From contig JAQTMF010000004.1 in assembly GCA_028714515.1 (NCBI GenBank), positions 1 through 39,603 on the forward strand: DNA of 39,603 nt, written 5' to 3'. The notes beneath the pieces are model-generated. The model had not been told where the DNA came from, made no database searches, and was given only the letters and a program-made list of their open reading frames with translations. How positions within the stretch are numbered: position 1 is the first letter of the stretch; every line of letters begins with the position of its first letter. Made by a program: the position numbers and the translations under genes. Positions 30,665 to 39,603 of the stretch are shown here, piece after piece. The DNA is from Chthoniobacteraceae bacterium (lineage in GTDB: Bacteria > Verrucomicrobiota > Verrucomicrobiia > Chthoniobacterales > Chthoniobacteraceae).

Positions 30665-32245
30665 TTTCCGGCCGCAGCACTTCTTTCGCCGGGCAAAGGC
30701 GAGCGCGCCCATCCCGGCGATCAGCAGGGCCCACGCGCCGGGTTCGGGCAACACGGCGAGCGTCAATTCGCTGCCTTCGGTGATGCCGTTGAGGAAAGCG
30801 GCGTTGGTGACATACGTTGCCCCCAGCGAAAGGAGCGCCTTGCTCAAGGGCGTGTATTTCTTGCCATTGAATGAGATCGTTCCATTCAGTTCGTCTTCCA
30901 CGTAGAATTCGAACTGGGCATTTTTGACGGCGGTTTCGAGCGCGGTTGCCGACAGACCGGTGAAAAAACCGCCCAAATACGTTGTGCCCGCGGCGGCGCT
31001 CTTCAAGTAGATCCTGATCGTGTTGTCGGTTGTGAGGTCGCCTGAAAACGGTGTGGCGCCAGTCAAGAGGAGAAGATCGTTCCCGCTGGCCGTGGGGGCG
31101 CTGTAAATAGGGCTGGAATCGGGCAACGTGAACTCGAAAGCGAAATCGATGCCGGTGCTGATCTCCACGGAATCGGCCGTCAAGATGCCGGGGCTGTTGC
31201 CGGGAGAGATCAAGCCCGAGCCGCTGATCGCGCCGGTCGTCAAGGTGCCTTCCAGCGTGCCGTTCACGGCCACCGTTCCACGGACCCTGCCGCTGCCCGC
31301 GAGAGTCGCCCCAATGTGCACGCTGACGGGGCTCGCCGCCGACAACGAGCCGTTCACCTCAAGCCTGCCCGCCGAAACATTCGCCGCGCCGGTGAAGTTG
31401 CTGGATCCCGTAAGAACGGTTGTGCCCGAGCCGAGCTGGTTGACGGTGAGCGTGCCGGAAAGTTGCGGCGCAAAGGTGTAGCCGCCGGTGTGGTTGAAGT
31501 TCACCGTGGCGGCCCCCGCTCCGCCGGTAACGCTGGCGGCACGAAGCGTCCCGGCCGATGCGCCTGTGCCGAGGTTCAGGATGCCAGTCGAGGCGTCTTG
31601 CTCGGCAAGATCGAGATTCCCGGCTCCGCCTTGAACGGAGACGACGCCGTCCTTTTCAAGATTCAGGGTTCCATTCCCGGAATGCCCGACGCAAAGGGAT
31701 TGGGAACTCCAGGTGCCGCCGGAGAGGGTGGCTGTGCCGATGGAATCGCCGTTGCTCCCAATATAACCTGTATTGCTGAGAACCGTTCCTCCCTCGACGT
31801 TCAAAGTTCCCGTGCCGGAATTGCCGACGATCAGCCAGGAGGAATGGCTCCAGGTGCCGCTGGAGACGGTGGCGCTACCGGATGAACCCTGGCCATACCC
31901 AAGGTAGCTATTGGAGTTGGCGATGCTGCCGCCGCTGATGATCAGCGTCCCCGAATTGGAATTGCCGAGGTAAAGATCGCGCGCGGCCCCGGAAACGGCA
32001 GTGGGCACGAGGACCGAGCCTCCGTTGTCGATCGTGGCGTCGGTTGTGGATGCGGGCGCGGCATTGCCGGACCAGTGGCTATTGTCATTCCAGGTGCCCG
32101 AAGAAGGCAGCCACGATTTTGAAGTCGCGCTGGCGGGTGACACCAAAAGGATCATACATCCCGCCGCGAGCAATACGCTTCCCCCCGCGCGCCGTTTTAA
32201 GGCCCGCCGGATCGGCCGTTTGGGCTGCCAGAAGTTGTGTCCCAT
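30650..32245 (-). CDS. PEP-CTERM sorting-domain protein with autotransporter-associated/beta-strand repeats
   Basis: Signal peptide; repeats such as GTATLSGGTWSSQSLCVGHSGNGTLNLEK; C-terminal LPEPGAWALLIAGMGALAFARRKK. Confidence 0.85.
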   Translation of the reverse strand: MGHNFWQPKRPIRRALKRRAGGSVLLAAGCMILLVSPASATSKSWLPSSGTWNDNSHWSGNAAPASTTDATIDNGGSVLVPTAVSGAARDLYLGNSNSGTLIISGGSIANSNSYLGYGQGSSGSATVSSGTWSHSSWLIVGNSGTGTLNVEGGTVLSNTGYIGSNGDSIGTATLSGGTWSSQSLCVGHSGNGTLNLEKDGVVSVQGGAGNLDLAEQDASTGILNLGTGASAGTLRAASVTGGAGAATVNFNHTGGYTFAPQLSGTLTVNQLGSGTTVLTGSSNFTGAANVSAGRLEVNGSLSAASPVSVHIGATLAGSGRVRGTVAVNGTLEGTLTTGAISGSGLISPGNSPGILTADSVEISTGIDFAFEFTLPDSSPIYSAPTASGNDLLLLTGATPFSGDLTTDNTIRIYLKSAAAGTTYLGGFFTGLSATALETAVKNAQFEFYVEDELNGTISFNGKKYTPLSKALLSLGATYVTNAAFLNGITEGSELTLAVLPEPGAWALLIAGMGALAFARRKKCCGRKATEM

Positions 32246-32356
32246 GAATAGTTCATGTTCTCCGGCGGTCCCTGCCAAAAAATAAACGAGTTCGCGAAAT
32301 TACGTATCTAAATTTGGGGCCATGTTTTTCGGGGCGGGAGCGGGCCCCGTCAAGAC

Positions 32357-32409
32357 AAAAAAGTGGGGGCTGCCCCTCGCCGTATCCATATCCGGCGCGG
32401 ACAGCCCCC
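32357..32409 (-). terminator. Rho-independent-like terminator downstream of nifK
   Basis: On - strand GGGGGCTG ... GCCG/CGGC inner stem ... CAGCCCCC followed by ACTTTTTTG. Confidence 0.75.
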
Positions 32410-32434
32410 GTTTTCCCGATAACAACCCCCAATG

Positions 32435-33811
32435 TTACTGGATTAGCTCCACCTGTTCCTCGGGAGCCTCGCGGTCTTTCTTGTCAAAGAAGGCGTCGAT
32501 GATCTTGTCGACCAAGCGGAGCGCCCCCTGGTATCCCACGGTCGGGAAGACGCGGTGGCTCATCCGGTCGAGGATCGGGAAGCCGAACCGGACGAAGGGG
32601 ATATTCCCCTCGGCCCGGGCGATATACTTGCCGTGCGTGTTGCCGATCAGCAGATCGACGCCCTGCTGCTTGATCCATTGGTGCAGCTCAAAGAGATCGG
32701 CGTTCTGCTTGATCTTCGCATCGGGAACCTGCTCCTTCAGGATCTCGCCCACGCGGGTCTCGAAGTGGTTGCCGGAGCTGCCGGTGATGACGTAGACCGG
32801 CTTCATATCCAGCTCCACGAGGAAGCGGGTGAGCGCGATGACGTGATCGGGATCGCCGAACACCGCGACACGCTTGCCGAAGAGGTATTGCCCCATGTCG
32901 CTGATCACATCGAGCAACCGCCCGCGCTCCTGGACGATGGACGCGGGGACCTCCACGGCGGCGTAGTTGCGCAGGGCGTCGATGTATTCATCCGTGGCGG
33001 TGACGCCGATGGGAAGTTCGAGCAGCGCGGTGGGCACGCTGCATTTGTCTTCCAGAGCGATGGCCGCCGGATGCGAGGCGAAGGTTCCCAGGGCCAGCGT
33101 GGCAATCGAGTCGCCCGCGCTGGCGATCTGCTCCACCGTCGCGCCTCCCTTGGGATACATTTCGTAAATGCCGGTCTGCGGCGTATCGAGCACGTCGGAC
33201 GTGTCGGGGAACAGGACGATGTTCACGTTCAGTTCGCCCGCGAGCCGCTTCATTTCCCGCATATCGGACGGATCGACAAAGCCGGGGATGACGTTGATCT
33301 GGTCTTTGGTCTCGCCGGTTTTCTCGGAGAGATAGTTGACCATCGCCTTCGTCATGTTGGCAAATCCCGTGATGTGGGAGCCGACGAAGCTCGGCGTGTT
33401 GGCGTGGATGACGCGGCACCCGGCGGGCACTTTGCCTTCCTCCGCCGCCTTTTTGACGATGGTGGGAATGTCGTCACCGATGACCTCCGAAAGGCAGGTG
33501 GTGTGGACCGCCACGATCTCGGGCTTGTAGATGGTGAAGATGTTTTCCAGCGCCTGGTTGAGGTTGGCCGAGCCGCCGAACACCGAGGAGCCTTCCGTGA
33601 ACGAGCTGGTGGTGGCGATGACGGGGTCTTTGAAGTGGCGGGTAAGCGTGCTGCGATGGTAAGCGCAGCACCCCTGCGAGCCGTGGCTGTGGGGCATGCA
33701 CCCGTGGATGCCCAGCGACGCATACATCGCGCCGATGGGTTGGCAGGTCTTGGCCGGGTTGATGCGCAGCGCGCTGCGCTCTTTGATTTCGGCTGTGGTT
33801 CCGTTGAGCAT
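32435..33811 (-). CDS. nifK: Nitrogenase MoFe protein beta subunit
   Basis: NPAKTCQPIGAMYASLGIHGCMPHSHGSQGCCAYHRSTLTRHFKDPV, TTCLSEVIGDD; start MLNGTTAEIKERSAL (ORF track extends artefactually upstream into nifD). Confidence 0.97.
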   Translation of the reverse strand: MLNGTTAEIKERSALRINPAKTCQPIGAMYASLGIHGCMPHSHGSQGCCAYHRSTLTRHFKDPVIATTSSFTEGSSVFGGSANLNQALENIFTIYKPEIVAVHTTCLSEVIGDDIPTIVKKAAEEGKVPAGCRVIHANTPSFVGSHITGFANMTKAMVNYLSEKTGETKDQINVIPGFVDPSDMREMKRLAGELNVNIVLFPDTSDVLDTPQTGIYEMYPKGGATVEQIASAGDSIATLALGTFASHPAAIALEDKCSVPTALLELPIGVTATDEYIDALRNYAAVEVPASIVQERGRLLDVISDMGQYLFGKRVAVFGDPDHVIALTRFLVELDMKPVYVITGSSGNHFETRVGEILKEQVPDAKIKQNADLFELHQWIKQQGVDLLIGNTHGKYIARAEGNIPFVRFGFPILDRMSHRVFPTVGYQGALRLVDKIIDAFFDKKDREAPEEQVELIQ

Positions 33812-33840
33812 AGGATTCGAGTGGGTGAACGGAGTTGGAA

Positions 33841-35568
33841 TTATTCGGGAATGGCTTCGCCGCCGGCTTCCGGCTTGCGGACAGGAGCGGGAGCCGCCGC
33901 CTTGGGTTTCGGTTCCTTCGGGTTGTAGATCGGCGTGGCCTGGAGCTGGGGCTCCTTCATCCACGAGGGGACGACGTATTTCCAGACCTTCGTGTGGAGC
34001 ATCCGGTCGATTTCCTGGTAGAAGTTCGCCGCGCCCTCAAAGGCCGTGTAGGGGCCGCCGTAGTCGTAGCTGTGGAGCTGTTTGCAGGGGATGCCCATCT
34101 TCTCGATGATGAACTTGTCCTTGATGCCGGAGCAGATGATGTCCGGGTGGCGCAGTTCGATGAGCTTCTCGATCTCGTGATGACTAATGTCGTCGATGAC
34201 CAGCGCGTTCTTTTTCATTTCGGACATCATGCCGGTGTAGTCCTTGAAGCTGAATCCGCCTTCCTCCAGCGCCTTCGTCTGTTCGGGCGTCTTGCGCGGG
34301 TTGTAGCGGACGGGGTCCTGCTCCACCGTGATCTCCTCGATGTTCCGGCTGTCGGCATCGACCTTGATGGTGGGCAGCACGGCGCGGCCTTCGTAGTCGT
34401 CGCGATGGGCGAACTCGTACCCGGCGGCGATCGTTTCCATGCCGATATCGGCGAAGAGGTGCTGGTAGGAGTGAGCCCGCGAACCGCCCACGAAGAGCGC
34501 CGCTTTCTTGCCCTTGCAACGGGCCGTCACGGCATCGCGGACGGGCTTGAGCTTGGCCATTCCCTCGGCGATGACTTCCTCCACGCGGTCGGTCAGCTTC
34601 TTGCTTTCAAAGAAGGCGGCGATCTTGCGCAGCGACTTGGCGGTGGCCTCGGCGCCCACGAAGTTCACCTTGATCCACGGGATGCCGTATTTCTTTTCCA
34701 TCATCTCCGCCATGTAGTTGATGGAGCGGTGGCACATGACGGTGTTGAGATCGACCGTGTGCGCCTTGCACACCTGGTCGTAGGTCACGTCGCCCGAGAG
34801 CGTGGCCGTGACGTGGATGCCGCATTTGCGCAGCACCTCGTCGATGGCCCAGGCGTCGCCGCCGATGTTGTATTCGCCGAGCAGGTTGATGTTGAACTCC
34901 GCCTTGTCCCCCTCGTCGAGGCGGCCGATCATGTGCTTAAAGACGCCGTTGTTGGCGATGTGGTGGCCGGCGGATTGGCTGACGCCCTTGTAACCCTCGC
35001 AGCTAAAGGCGAAGACGTTGATGCCTAGTTCCTCCTTCATCTCGCGGGCGACGGCGTGGACGTCGTCGCCGATCAGGCCGACCGGGCACGTGGAGTAGAT
35101 CGAGATCGCCTTGGGGTGGAAGATATCGAAGGCCTCCCTGATGGCCTGCCGGAGCTTCTTTTCCCCGCCAAAGATGATCTGCTCCTCCATCATGTCGGTG
35201 GACATGGCGTATTGGAGATAGTTGGTGTCGCCTGCGTGGCGCGGGCGCACAAGGTTGCGCCGCGTGAGCCACGAATAGTAGCCGCAGCCGATGGGGCCGT
35301 GGGTGATGTGGAGAATGTCGGAGATCGGCCCGATGACCACGCCGCGGCACCCGGCATAGGTGCAGCCGCGTTGCGTCATGATGCCCGGGATCGTCCGAGT
35401 GTTGGCCCCGATCTGCGGGATCGCCTCGGGATCGTTGACGAGCAATTGCTTGGCGCGCTTGCGGGCGGTCTTGGCCGGGTAGGCCTTGAGCATCTTGTCA
35501 ATGGTCGCCTTGGCTTCCGTGGCCGCGGCTTCAGGCGCGATGGGAAGAGGTGTTATTTCTGGTGCCAT
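33841..35568 (-). CDS. nifD: Nitrogenase MoFe protein alpha subunit (with C. pasteurianum-type insertion)
   Basis: GCTYAGCRGVVIGPISDILHITHGPIGCGYYSW, YSTCPVGLIGDD, MCHRSINYM, QLHSYDYGGPY. Confidence 0.97.
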   Translation of the reverse strand: MAPEITPLPIAPEAAATEAKATIDKMLKAYPAKTARKRAKQLLVNDPEAIPQIGANTRTIPGIMTQRGCTYAGCRGVVIGPISDILHITHGPIGCGYYSWLTRRNLVRPRHAGDTNYLQYAMSTDMMEEQIIFGGEKKLRQAIREAFDIFHPKAISIYSTCPVGLIGDDVHAVAREMKEELGINVFAFSCEGYKGVSQSAGHHIANNGVFKHMIGRLDEGDKAEFNINLLGEYNIGGDAWAIDEVLRKCGIHVTATLSGDVTYDQVCKAHTVDLNTVMCHRSINYMAEMMEKKYGIPWIKVNFVGAEATAKSLRKIAAFFESKKLTDRVEEVIAEGMAKLKPVRDAVTARCKGKKAALFVGGSRAHSYQHLFADIGMETIAAGYEFAHRDDYEGRAVLPTIKVDADSRNIEEITVEQDPVRYNPRKTPEQTKALEEGGFSFKDYTGMMSEMKKNALVIDDISHHEIEKLIELRHPDIICSGIKDKFIIEKMGIPCKQLHSYDYGGPYTAFEGAANFYQEIDRMLHTKVWKYVVPSWMKEPQLQATPIYNPKEPKPKAAAPAPVRKPEAGGEAIPE

Positions 35569-35574
35569 GGGTTG

Positions 35575-35952
35575 TTATTCCTTGAGTGCTTTGGAGTCGC
35601 GTTCGCCCGTCCGGATGCGGACGGCTTCGTTGACGGCGCTGACGAATATTTTGCCGTCCCCGGGGGCTCCGGTTTTGTTGGCGTCGAGAATGGTTTGGAC
35701 AACGATCGGTGCTTTGTCGTCGGGCACGACGAGCATGAGGAGCCGCTTGGGAATCAAGAGCGGGCCGTCGCCCAGCCGGGCAATGGCTTCTTCGTTGCCC
35801 TCCTTGGCGGCGTTGATGACCCGGAAGTCGACGCTCCCCTTGCCGCGGCCCAGCACCTTGCGGGCCGTGCAGGCGTAAACCCCGATGCCGATCAGCGCTT
35901 CGCGCGTGGCGTTGGCCATCTGGGGCCGGATGATGGCGGTGATTTGCTTCAT
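35575..35952 (-). CDS. nifI2: PII-family nitrogenase regulatory protein NifI2
   Basis: MKQITAIIRPQMANATREAL..., GDGKIFVSAVNEAVRIRTGE; located between nifH and nifD after NifI1, ATGA overlap. Confidence 0.92.
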   Translation of the reverse strand: MKQITAIIRPQMANATREALIGIGVYACTARKVLGRGKGSVDFRVINAAKEGNEEAIARLGDGPLLIPKRLLMLVVPDDKAPIVVQTILDANKTGAPGDGKIFVSAVNEAVRIRTGERDSKALKE

Positions 35953-36296
35953 GCGAGCGCGGCCTCCTCTTCCTCGTCTTTGGCCCCCTTGCTGATGGTA
36001 TAGGATTCCTCGACCGGCGAGACGAAGATCTTGCCGTCGCCGAAGGCTCCCTTTTCGCCCGTCCGCGCCGCGCGCAGGATGGTGTTGATGATGGTCGTCT
36101 GGTCCTCGTTCTTGGCGACGACCAGCAGCATCTCCTTGGGAAGCTCGTCGTAGATGACTTCGCCGACCTTCAGACCGCGTTGTTTGCCGCGCCCGAAGAC
36201 ATCGATTTTCGTCACCGCCGGGAACCCGCCGTCGAGGAGGGCTTTCATGACGATGTGCACTTTTTCGGGACGGACGATTGCTTGAACCTGAATCAT
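35949..36296 (-). CDS. nifI1: PII-family nitrogenase regulatory protein NifI1
   Basis: MIQVQAIVRPEKVHIVMKALLDGGFPAVTKIDVFGRGKQRGLKVGEVIYDELPKEML.., GDGKIFVSPVEESYTI; downstream of nifH. Confidence 0.92.
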   Translation of the reverse strand: MIQVQAIVRPEKVHIVMKALLDGGFPAVTKIDVFGRGKQRGLKVGEVIYDELPKEMLLVVAKNEDQTTIINTILRAARTGEKGAFGDGKIFVSPVEESYTISKGAKDEEEEAALA

Positions 36297-36356
36297 AGAG
36301 TGGTGTCCTGTAGAGAGTGAATGGGTAGGTTGTAGATGTGTTTGCGAGGCCGCGCG

Positions 36357-37343
<987 letters not shown>

Positions 37344-37395
37344 CTAGTTATCCGGGAAAATAGTTGTTCTCCACTGCGGCGTCCGCCCATCCGCG

Positions 37396-37411
37396 CCTAC
37401 CCGCTGGTAGG
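37396..37411. promoter_or_regulatory. Putative activator site (nifH proximal dyad): CCTAC-CCGCTG-GTAGG
   Basis: Perfect dyad (GCCTAC/GTAGGC, 37395-37412), about 130 bp upstream of the nifH -24 element. Confidence 0.7.
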
Positions 37412-37423
37412 CCTATTCTCTTT

Positions 37424-37445
37424 GGTCCTACCGAAATGTAGGACC
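37424..37445. promoter_or_regulatory. Putative activator site (nifH distal dyad): GGTCCTAC-CGAAAT-GTAGGACC
   Basis: Perfect 8-bp arms, N6 centre, 31 bp centre-to-centre from the proximal dyad; near-copy upstream of nifE. Confidence 0.75.
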
Positions 37446-37456
37446 CGCCCGCCGGA

Positions 37457-37903
37457 CTACGCGGTTATCAAGCGCCGCATTGGAATCATCCCCGAGCGCT
37501 CAAAGCCGCGTTCGCAAAATGCGCGTTGCGCTTCCGGCGGCATTTGCTCCGGCAGCGCTGTTATTCTCAGGAATCCGTTTTCGCTTGCGTAATGCACGGT
37601 GTAACCGAGCAACATCGCTCCGCATCCTTCTTCGCGGTGCGCCGGGTCGATGACTAGGTCTTCCAGCCAGAGGACGAATCCCCCTTCGGCAGTGCTGATC
37701 GTGGAGATCAGGCATGCCAGCGCGATGACATGACCCTCTTTTCGCACCACGCCGATGTGGCCGTGTGACGGATGCTCCAGCAGAAAGCGCAATCCCTCCG
37801 CCTGCTTGGCGCGGTCAGCTTCCGCATGGTGAAACGGCGCGAGCATTTCCGCCATGCGGGGCAGATCGGCCAGGGTGGCTTGTTCGACGCGAAGGGAAGG
37901 CAT
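37457..37903 (-). CDS. GNAT family N-acetyltransferase
   Basis: WLEDLVIDPAHREEGCGAMLLGYTVHYASENG; paralogous to the nifA-linked GNAT (both carry RAKQxxGLRxL). Confidence 0.8.
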   Translation of the reverse strand: MPSLRVEQATLADLPRMAEMLAPFHHAEADRAKQAEGLRFLLEHPSHGHIGVVRKEGHVIALACLISTISTAEGGFVLWLEDLVIDPAHREEGCGAMLLGYTVHYASENGFLRITALPEQMPPEAQRAFCERGFERSGMIPMRRLITA

Positions 37904-37929
37904 GGGGATTCGGCGGGGAAAACGCCGCG

Positions 37930-39048
37930 TTAATCGCGGACGCCATGCCGCACTTCGCGGGGAACGAGATGAACATTGGGTGCCTTGACCATCGCGACGA
38001 TGGGATCGCCCTCTTTCAGCGCCAACTCCTCGCACGCCTGCCGGGTGAGCAATGCCGCGAGAGCGAAGCCGCAATCCAGTTTGATGCGGAGCATCGGCCC
38101 TTCGCGAGCGAGGGACTTGATGACGCCCGGCAAGCGGTTCCGTGGGCTGGCTTGGGGCAATTCGGACCCTTTGAACAAGATCACATCCTCCGCGCGGATA
38201 CAGGCGAACACCTCGGTTTCGTCGGGTTGCAGGCTGGCGGCGGAGGCGTTCAACCGGGCGTTCCCGACGGCAAGCGTTGCCATCCCGTCGGCAATATGCA
38301 ACACGCGGCCCGCGACGACGGTATCCACGCCGACAATCCGCGCGACGTTCTCGTTTGCGGGCTGGCGGAAGACCTCCTCCACGGGGCCGTGCTGCCATAC
38401 GCGGCCCTCGTCCATGATCGCCAGGCCGTCTCCCAGCGCGAGCGCTTCCACGCGGTCGTGCGTTACCAGCAACACGGGGATCTGGAGAGAGCGCAGCAAG
38501 TCCGCCAGTTCGCCGCGCACGGTCTCGCGGGTTGGCGCATCGAGGGCGGAGAGCGGTTCATCGAGCATCAGCAACCGGGGCTGCATCGCCAGGGTGCGCG
38601 CGAGAGCGACGCGTTGTTTTTGCCCGCCGGAGAGTTGGTGGGGGAAGCGGTTCGCCAGGCCGTCCAGCTTCAGGCGATCCAATAATTTCGCGACGCGATG
38701 CCCGGCCTCGCTCCCGGGCAGAGAGCGCAGCCCGTGGCGAATGTTGCGCTCGACGGTGAGGTGTGGGAACAGCGCGTAATCCTGGAACAAAAGGCCGACG
38801 CGCCGGTGCTGGGGCGTTACATAGATGCCGCGCGCCGTATCCGTCCACGTTTCCCCGCCAAAGCGAATGGTTCCCTCCGCCGGTCTGTCGAGCCCCGCCA
38901 GGACGCGAAGGAGCGTGGTTTTTCCCGAGCCGGACGGGCCGAACAGGACCGTGACGCCTGGCGTTCCCATCGCGATTCGCAGATCGACGGCGATCTCGGG
39001 GCCGCCACGGAACGTCTTGGTGAATTGGAGGGTCAGTGCGTCATCCAT
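37930..39048 (-). CDS. modC: Molybdate ABC transporter ATP-binding protein
   Basis: Walker A GPSGSGKTT, LSGGQKQRVALARTLAMQPRLLMLDEPLSALD, C-terminal TOBE-like domain; adjacent to ModB-like permease and nif genes. Confidence 0.9.
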   Translation of the reverse strand: MDDALTLQFTKTFRGGPEIAVDLRIAMGTPGVTVLFGPSGSGKTTLLRVLAGLDRPAEGTIRFGGETWTDTARGIYVTPQHRRVGLLFQDYALFPHLTVERNIRHGLRSLPGSEAGHRVAKLLDRLKLDGLANRFPHQLSGGQKQRVALARTLAMQPRLLMLDEPLSALDAPTRETVRGELADLLRSLQIPVLLVTHDRVEALALGDGLAIMDEGRVWQHGPVEEVFRQPANENVARIVGVDTVVAGRVLHIADGMATLAVGNARLNASAASLQPDETEVFACIRAEDVILFKGSELPQASPRNRLPGVIKSLAREGPMLRIKLDCGFALAALLTRQACEELALKEGDPIVAMVKAPNVHLVPREVRHGVRD

Positions 39049-39603
39049 ACCTGTACGGGTCTTTTTTGGAGCGCATAGGTGATCGTCAGGACGACGAACG
39101 AAAAGACTAGCATCAGCAACGAGGTCCGGTTCGCGGATGCATAGTCGATGGCCTGCACCTGGTCGTAGATGGAAATGGAGATGGTGCGGGTCACGCCGGG
39201 AAGGTTGCCGCCGATCATCAGGACCACGCCAAATTCCCCGATGGTATGCGCGAAGCTCAAGACGATGCCCGTCAATACCCCCGGCCAGGCAAGCGGAAGC
39301 GTTACGCGGAAAAACGTGGCGAGCCGGCCGACGCCAAGGCACCACGAGGCTTCGATCAAGCGCCGGTCCACCGTGGCCAACGCGGCGGCGAAAGGCTGCA
39401 CGGCAAACGGCAGACTGTAGAGAACCGAAGCGAGCAGCAGCCCCTGGAACGAAAAGGGGAGGCGCGCCCCCGTCACCGCCTCGTAGGCTTCCCCAAGCGG
39501 GCTGTGCGGGCCGATGGCCATCAATACGTAAAAACCGAGCACCGTCGGAGGCAGGATGATGGGCAGCGCAACCACGGCTTCCACCAGGAACTTGAAGCGG
39601 CGG
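39033..39603 (-). CDS. modB: Molybdate ABC transporter permease, 5' end outside window
   Basis: EAVVALPIILPPTVLGFYVLMAIG, FAHTIGEFGVVLMIGGNLPGVTRTISISIYDQVQ; frame open to window edge; overlaps modC start. Confidence 0.9.
   Translation of the reverse strand, partial: RRFKFLVEAVVALPIILPPTVLGFYVLMAIGPHSPLGEAYEAVTGARLPFSFQGLLLASVLYSLPFAVQPFAAALATVDRRLIEASWCLGVGRLATFFRVTLPLAWPGVLTGIVLSFAHTIGEFGVVLMIGGNLPGVTRTISISIYDQVQAIDYASANRTSLLMLVFSFVVLTITYALQKRPVQVWMTH

Noticed and set aside
36301-36312. GTGTCCTGT upstream of nifI1 resembling the MITE terminus
   Set aside because: Only 9 bp match, no partner TIR or TA-flanked structure.

Overview
The window reads as GC-rich chromosomal DNA, probably from a Verrucomicrobiota-like bacterium (inferred from the PEP-CTERM/autotransporter-repeat protein and overall gene style; not proven). 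The left part (+ strand) has a 5'-truncated bacterial alpha-2-macroglobulin plus pbpC, an ECF sigma/putative anti-sigma locus with CsgG-like, TPR-like and hydrolase proteins, a 160-bp fold-back MITE-like element, a REC-PAS-HK-REC kinase, and a porin/PhnD-like lipoprotein/hybrid-kinase module. The right part (- strand) is a Mo-nitrogenase cluster: modB(partial)-modC-GNAT-nifH-nifI1-nifI2-nifD-nifK-[PEP-CTERM protein]-nifE-nifN-nifB-orf40-2Fe2S ferredoxin-nifV-[hypotheticals]-nifA-GNAT. The strongest non-obvious signal is regulatory. Both nifH and nifE have a near-consensus sigma-54 -24/-12 promoter (TGGCACG-N4-TTGC / TGGCACA-N4-TTGC). About 120-160 bp upstream of each lie two tandem dyads of the form CTAC-N6-GTAG, spaced 31 and 32 bp centre to centre, and the distal copies share 16 identical bp (CTACCGAAATGTAGGA). 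No canonical NifA TGT-N10-ACA site was found in either region, so this looks like a non-canonical enhancer code for the divergent NifA encoded here. Other points of interest are a conserved-looking 40-aa ORF between nifB and the ferredoxin gene, paralogous GNAT genes at both ends of the nif cluster, and the PEP-CTERM gene whose 3' end carries the distal nifE dyad.
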